A stretch of DNA of 5,621 nt, taken from contig SYAA01000142.1 in the NCBI GenBank assembly GCA_005789055.1, forward strand, positions 1-5,621. The letters are read 5' to 3'. Position numbers and translations under genes: made by a program. The notes under the pieces are model-generated. The model worked only from the letters and a program-made list of their open reading frames with translations, was not told the origin of the DNA and searched no databases. Source of the stretch: Actinomycetota bacterium. Lineage in GTDB: Bacteria > Actinomycetota > Actinomycetes > Mycobacteriales > Mycobacteriaceae. How positions within the stretch are numbered: position 1 is the stretch's first letter; every line of letters begins with the position of its first letter. Positions 5,142-5,621 of this stretch are shown in pieces.

Positions 5142-5621
5142 GTGACTGAGCTGCATCTGCGGGCCAGGGTGGCCCAGCGCGGACTGGACGTGGAATTCAG
5201 CGTGGCCGCCGGTGAGGTGCTGGCGGTCCTCGGGCCCAATGGCGCCGGCAAGTCCACGACCATCGCGGTGATCGCCGGACTGTTGCGCGCCGACGAGGCG
5301 GTGGTCCGGTTGGGGGACCGGACACTGACCGACACCGGCCGCGGCGTGTGCGTGCCGGTCCACGACCGCCGGATTGGGGTGCTCATGCAGGACCCGCTGC
5401 TGTTCCCGCACCTGACGGCGATCGCCAACGTGATGTTCGCAGCTCGTCGACGTACCGACCGGTCGGGGGCGCGACTGCGGGCCCGGCGGTGGCTGGCGGA
5501 GGTCGGTGCCGACGATCTCGCCGACCGCGCTCCCGGGGCCCTGTCCGGTGGTCAGGCACAACTGGTCGCACTGGCCCGGGCGCTGGCCGCCGAACCCGAG
5601 GTACTGCTGCTCGACGAGCCC
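5142..5621 (+). CDS. modC: Molybdate ABC transporter ATP-binding protein ModC, N-terminal 160 residues (runs off the right edge)
   Basis: This is the ATPase that drives molybdate import through ModB on the cytoplasmic face. Visible motifs are Walker A GPNGAGKST (31-39), the Q-loop glutamine in LMQDPLLFPH (Gln83), the signature LSGGQ (134-138) and Walker B LLLDEP (155-160) with Asp158 and Glu159. The H-loop and the C-terminal oxyanion-binding domain lie beyond the window. The usual Arg after the signature (LSGGQxQR) is Leu141 here. Two GTG starts are in frame, at 5136 (directly after the modB stop at 5133-5135) and at 5142. The latter is preferred because it gives MTELHLRA, like M. tuberculosis ModC (Rv1859), but the former would couple translation more tightly. 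An ATG overlapping the modB stop (ATGA, 5132-5135) is in another frame and stops after five codons. Confidence 0.93.
   Translation, partial: MTELHLRARVAQRGLDVEFSVAAGEVLAVLGPNGAGKSTTIAVIAGLLRADEAVVRLGDRTLTDTGRGVCVPVHDRRIGVLMQDPLLFPHLTAIANVMFAARRRTDRSGARLRARRWLAEVGADDLADRAPGALSGGQAQLVALARALAAEPEVLLLDEP

Noticed and set aside
4629..5561. Minus-strand open frame of 310 codons opposite modB and modC
   Set aside because: It covers the real modB EAA loop and the modC Walker A and signature regions on the other strand. Its composition (His, Gln, Gly, Arg rich) is that of a reverse-strand shadow.

Overview
The window looks like chromosomal DNA of a mycobacterium. GC content is high, roughly two thirds. 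The gene neighbourhood matches the M. tuberculosis Rv1854c-Rv1859 block: ndh, an LLM-class oxidoreductase, a short-chain-dehydrogenase-like protein and modBC. The translated proteins read as close homologues of the M. tuberculosis ones (from memory; no search was run). The segment is not a straight copy of that locus. A PrrB-like histidine kinase sits where ureD would be expected beyond ndh, and modA is missing between the SDR gene and modB. A rapidly growing or environmental mycobacterium is therefore more likely than the tuberculosis complex.

Layout. Positions 1-1020 (minus strand) hold the N-terminal 340 residues of a PrrB-type sensor kinase that runs off the left edge. Positions 1087-2499 (minus) hold ndh, the type II NADH dehydrogenase, broken by one in-frame TAA at 1429-1431. 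The FAD/NADH part and the membrane-anchoring C-terminus are therefore two separate open frames. Positions 2585-3502 (minus) encode a probable F420-dependent luciferase-like oxidoreductase, preceded by five degenerate 14-bp repeats (3514-3583). Positions 3584-4255 (minus) encode an SDR-fold protein without the catalytic tyrosine. A 73-bp divergent promoter region (4256-4328) follows. On the plus strand come modB (4329-5135) and the first 160 codons of modC (5142 to the right edge).

How the genes fit together. The four minus-strand genes run SDR, LLM, ndh, kinase with gaps of 81, 85 and 66 bp. They could be partly co-transcribed, but the sequence also offers separate promoter candidates before the SDR, LLM and ndh genes. 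Ndh feeds electrons from NADH into the menaquinone pool. The neighbouring oxidoreductases are likely soluble, and nothing in the sequence links them to respiration beyond position. ModB and ModC would form the membrane channel and ATPase of a molybdate importer, but its usual binding protein is not encoded beside them. No RNA gene, CRISPR array or mobile element was seen.
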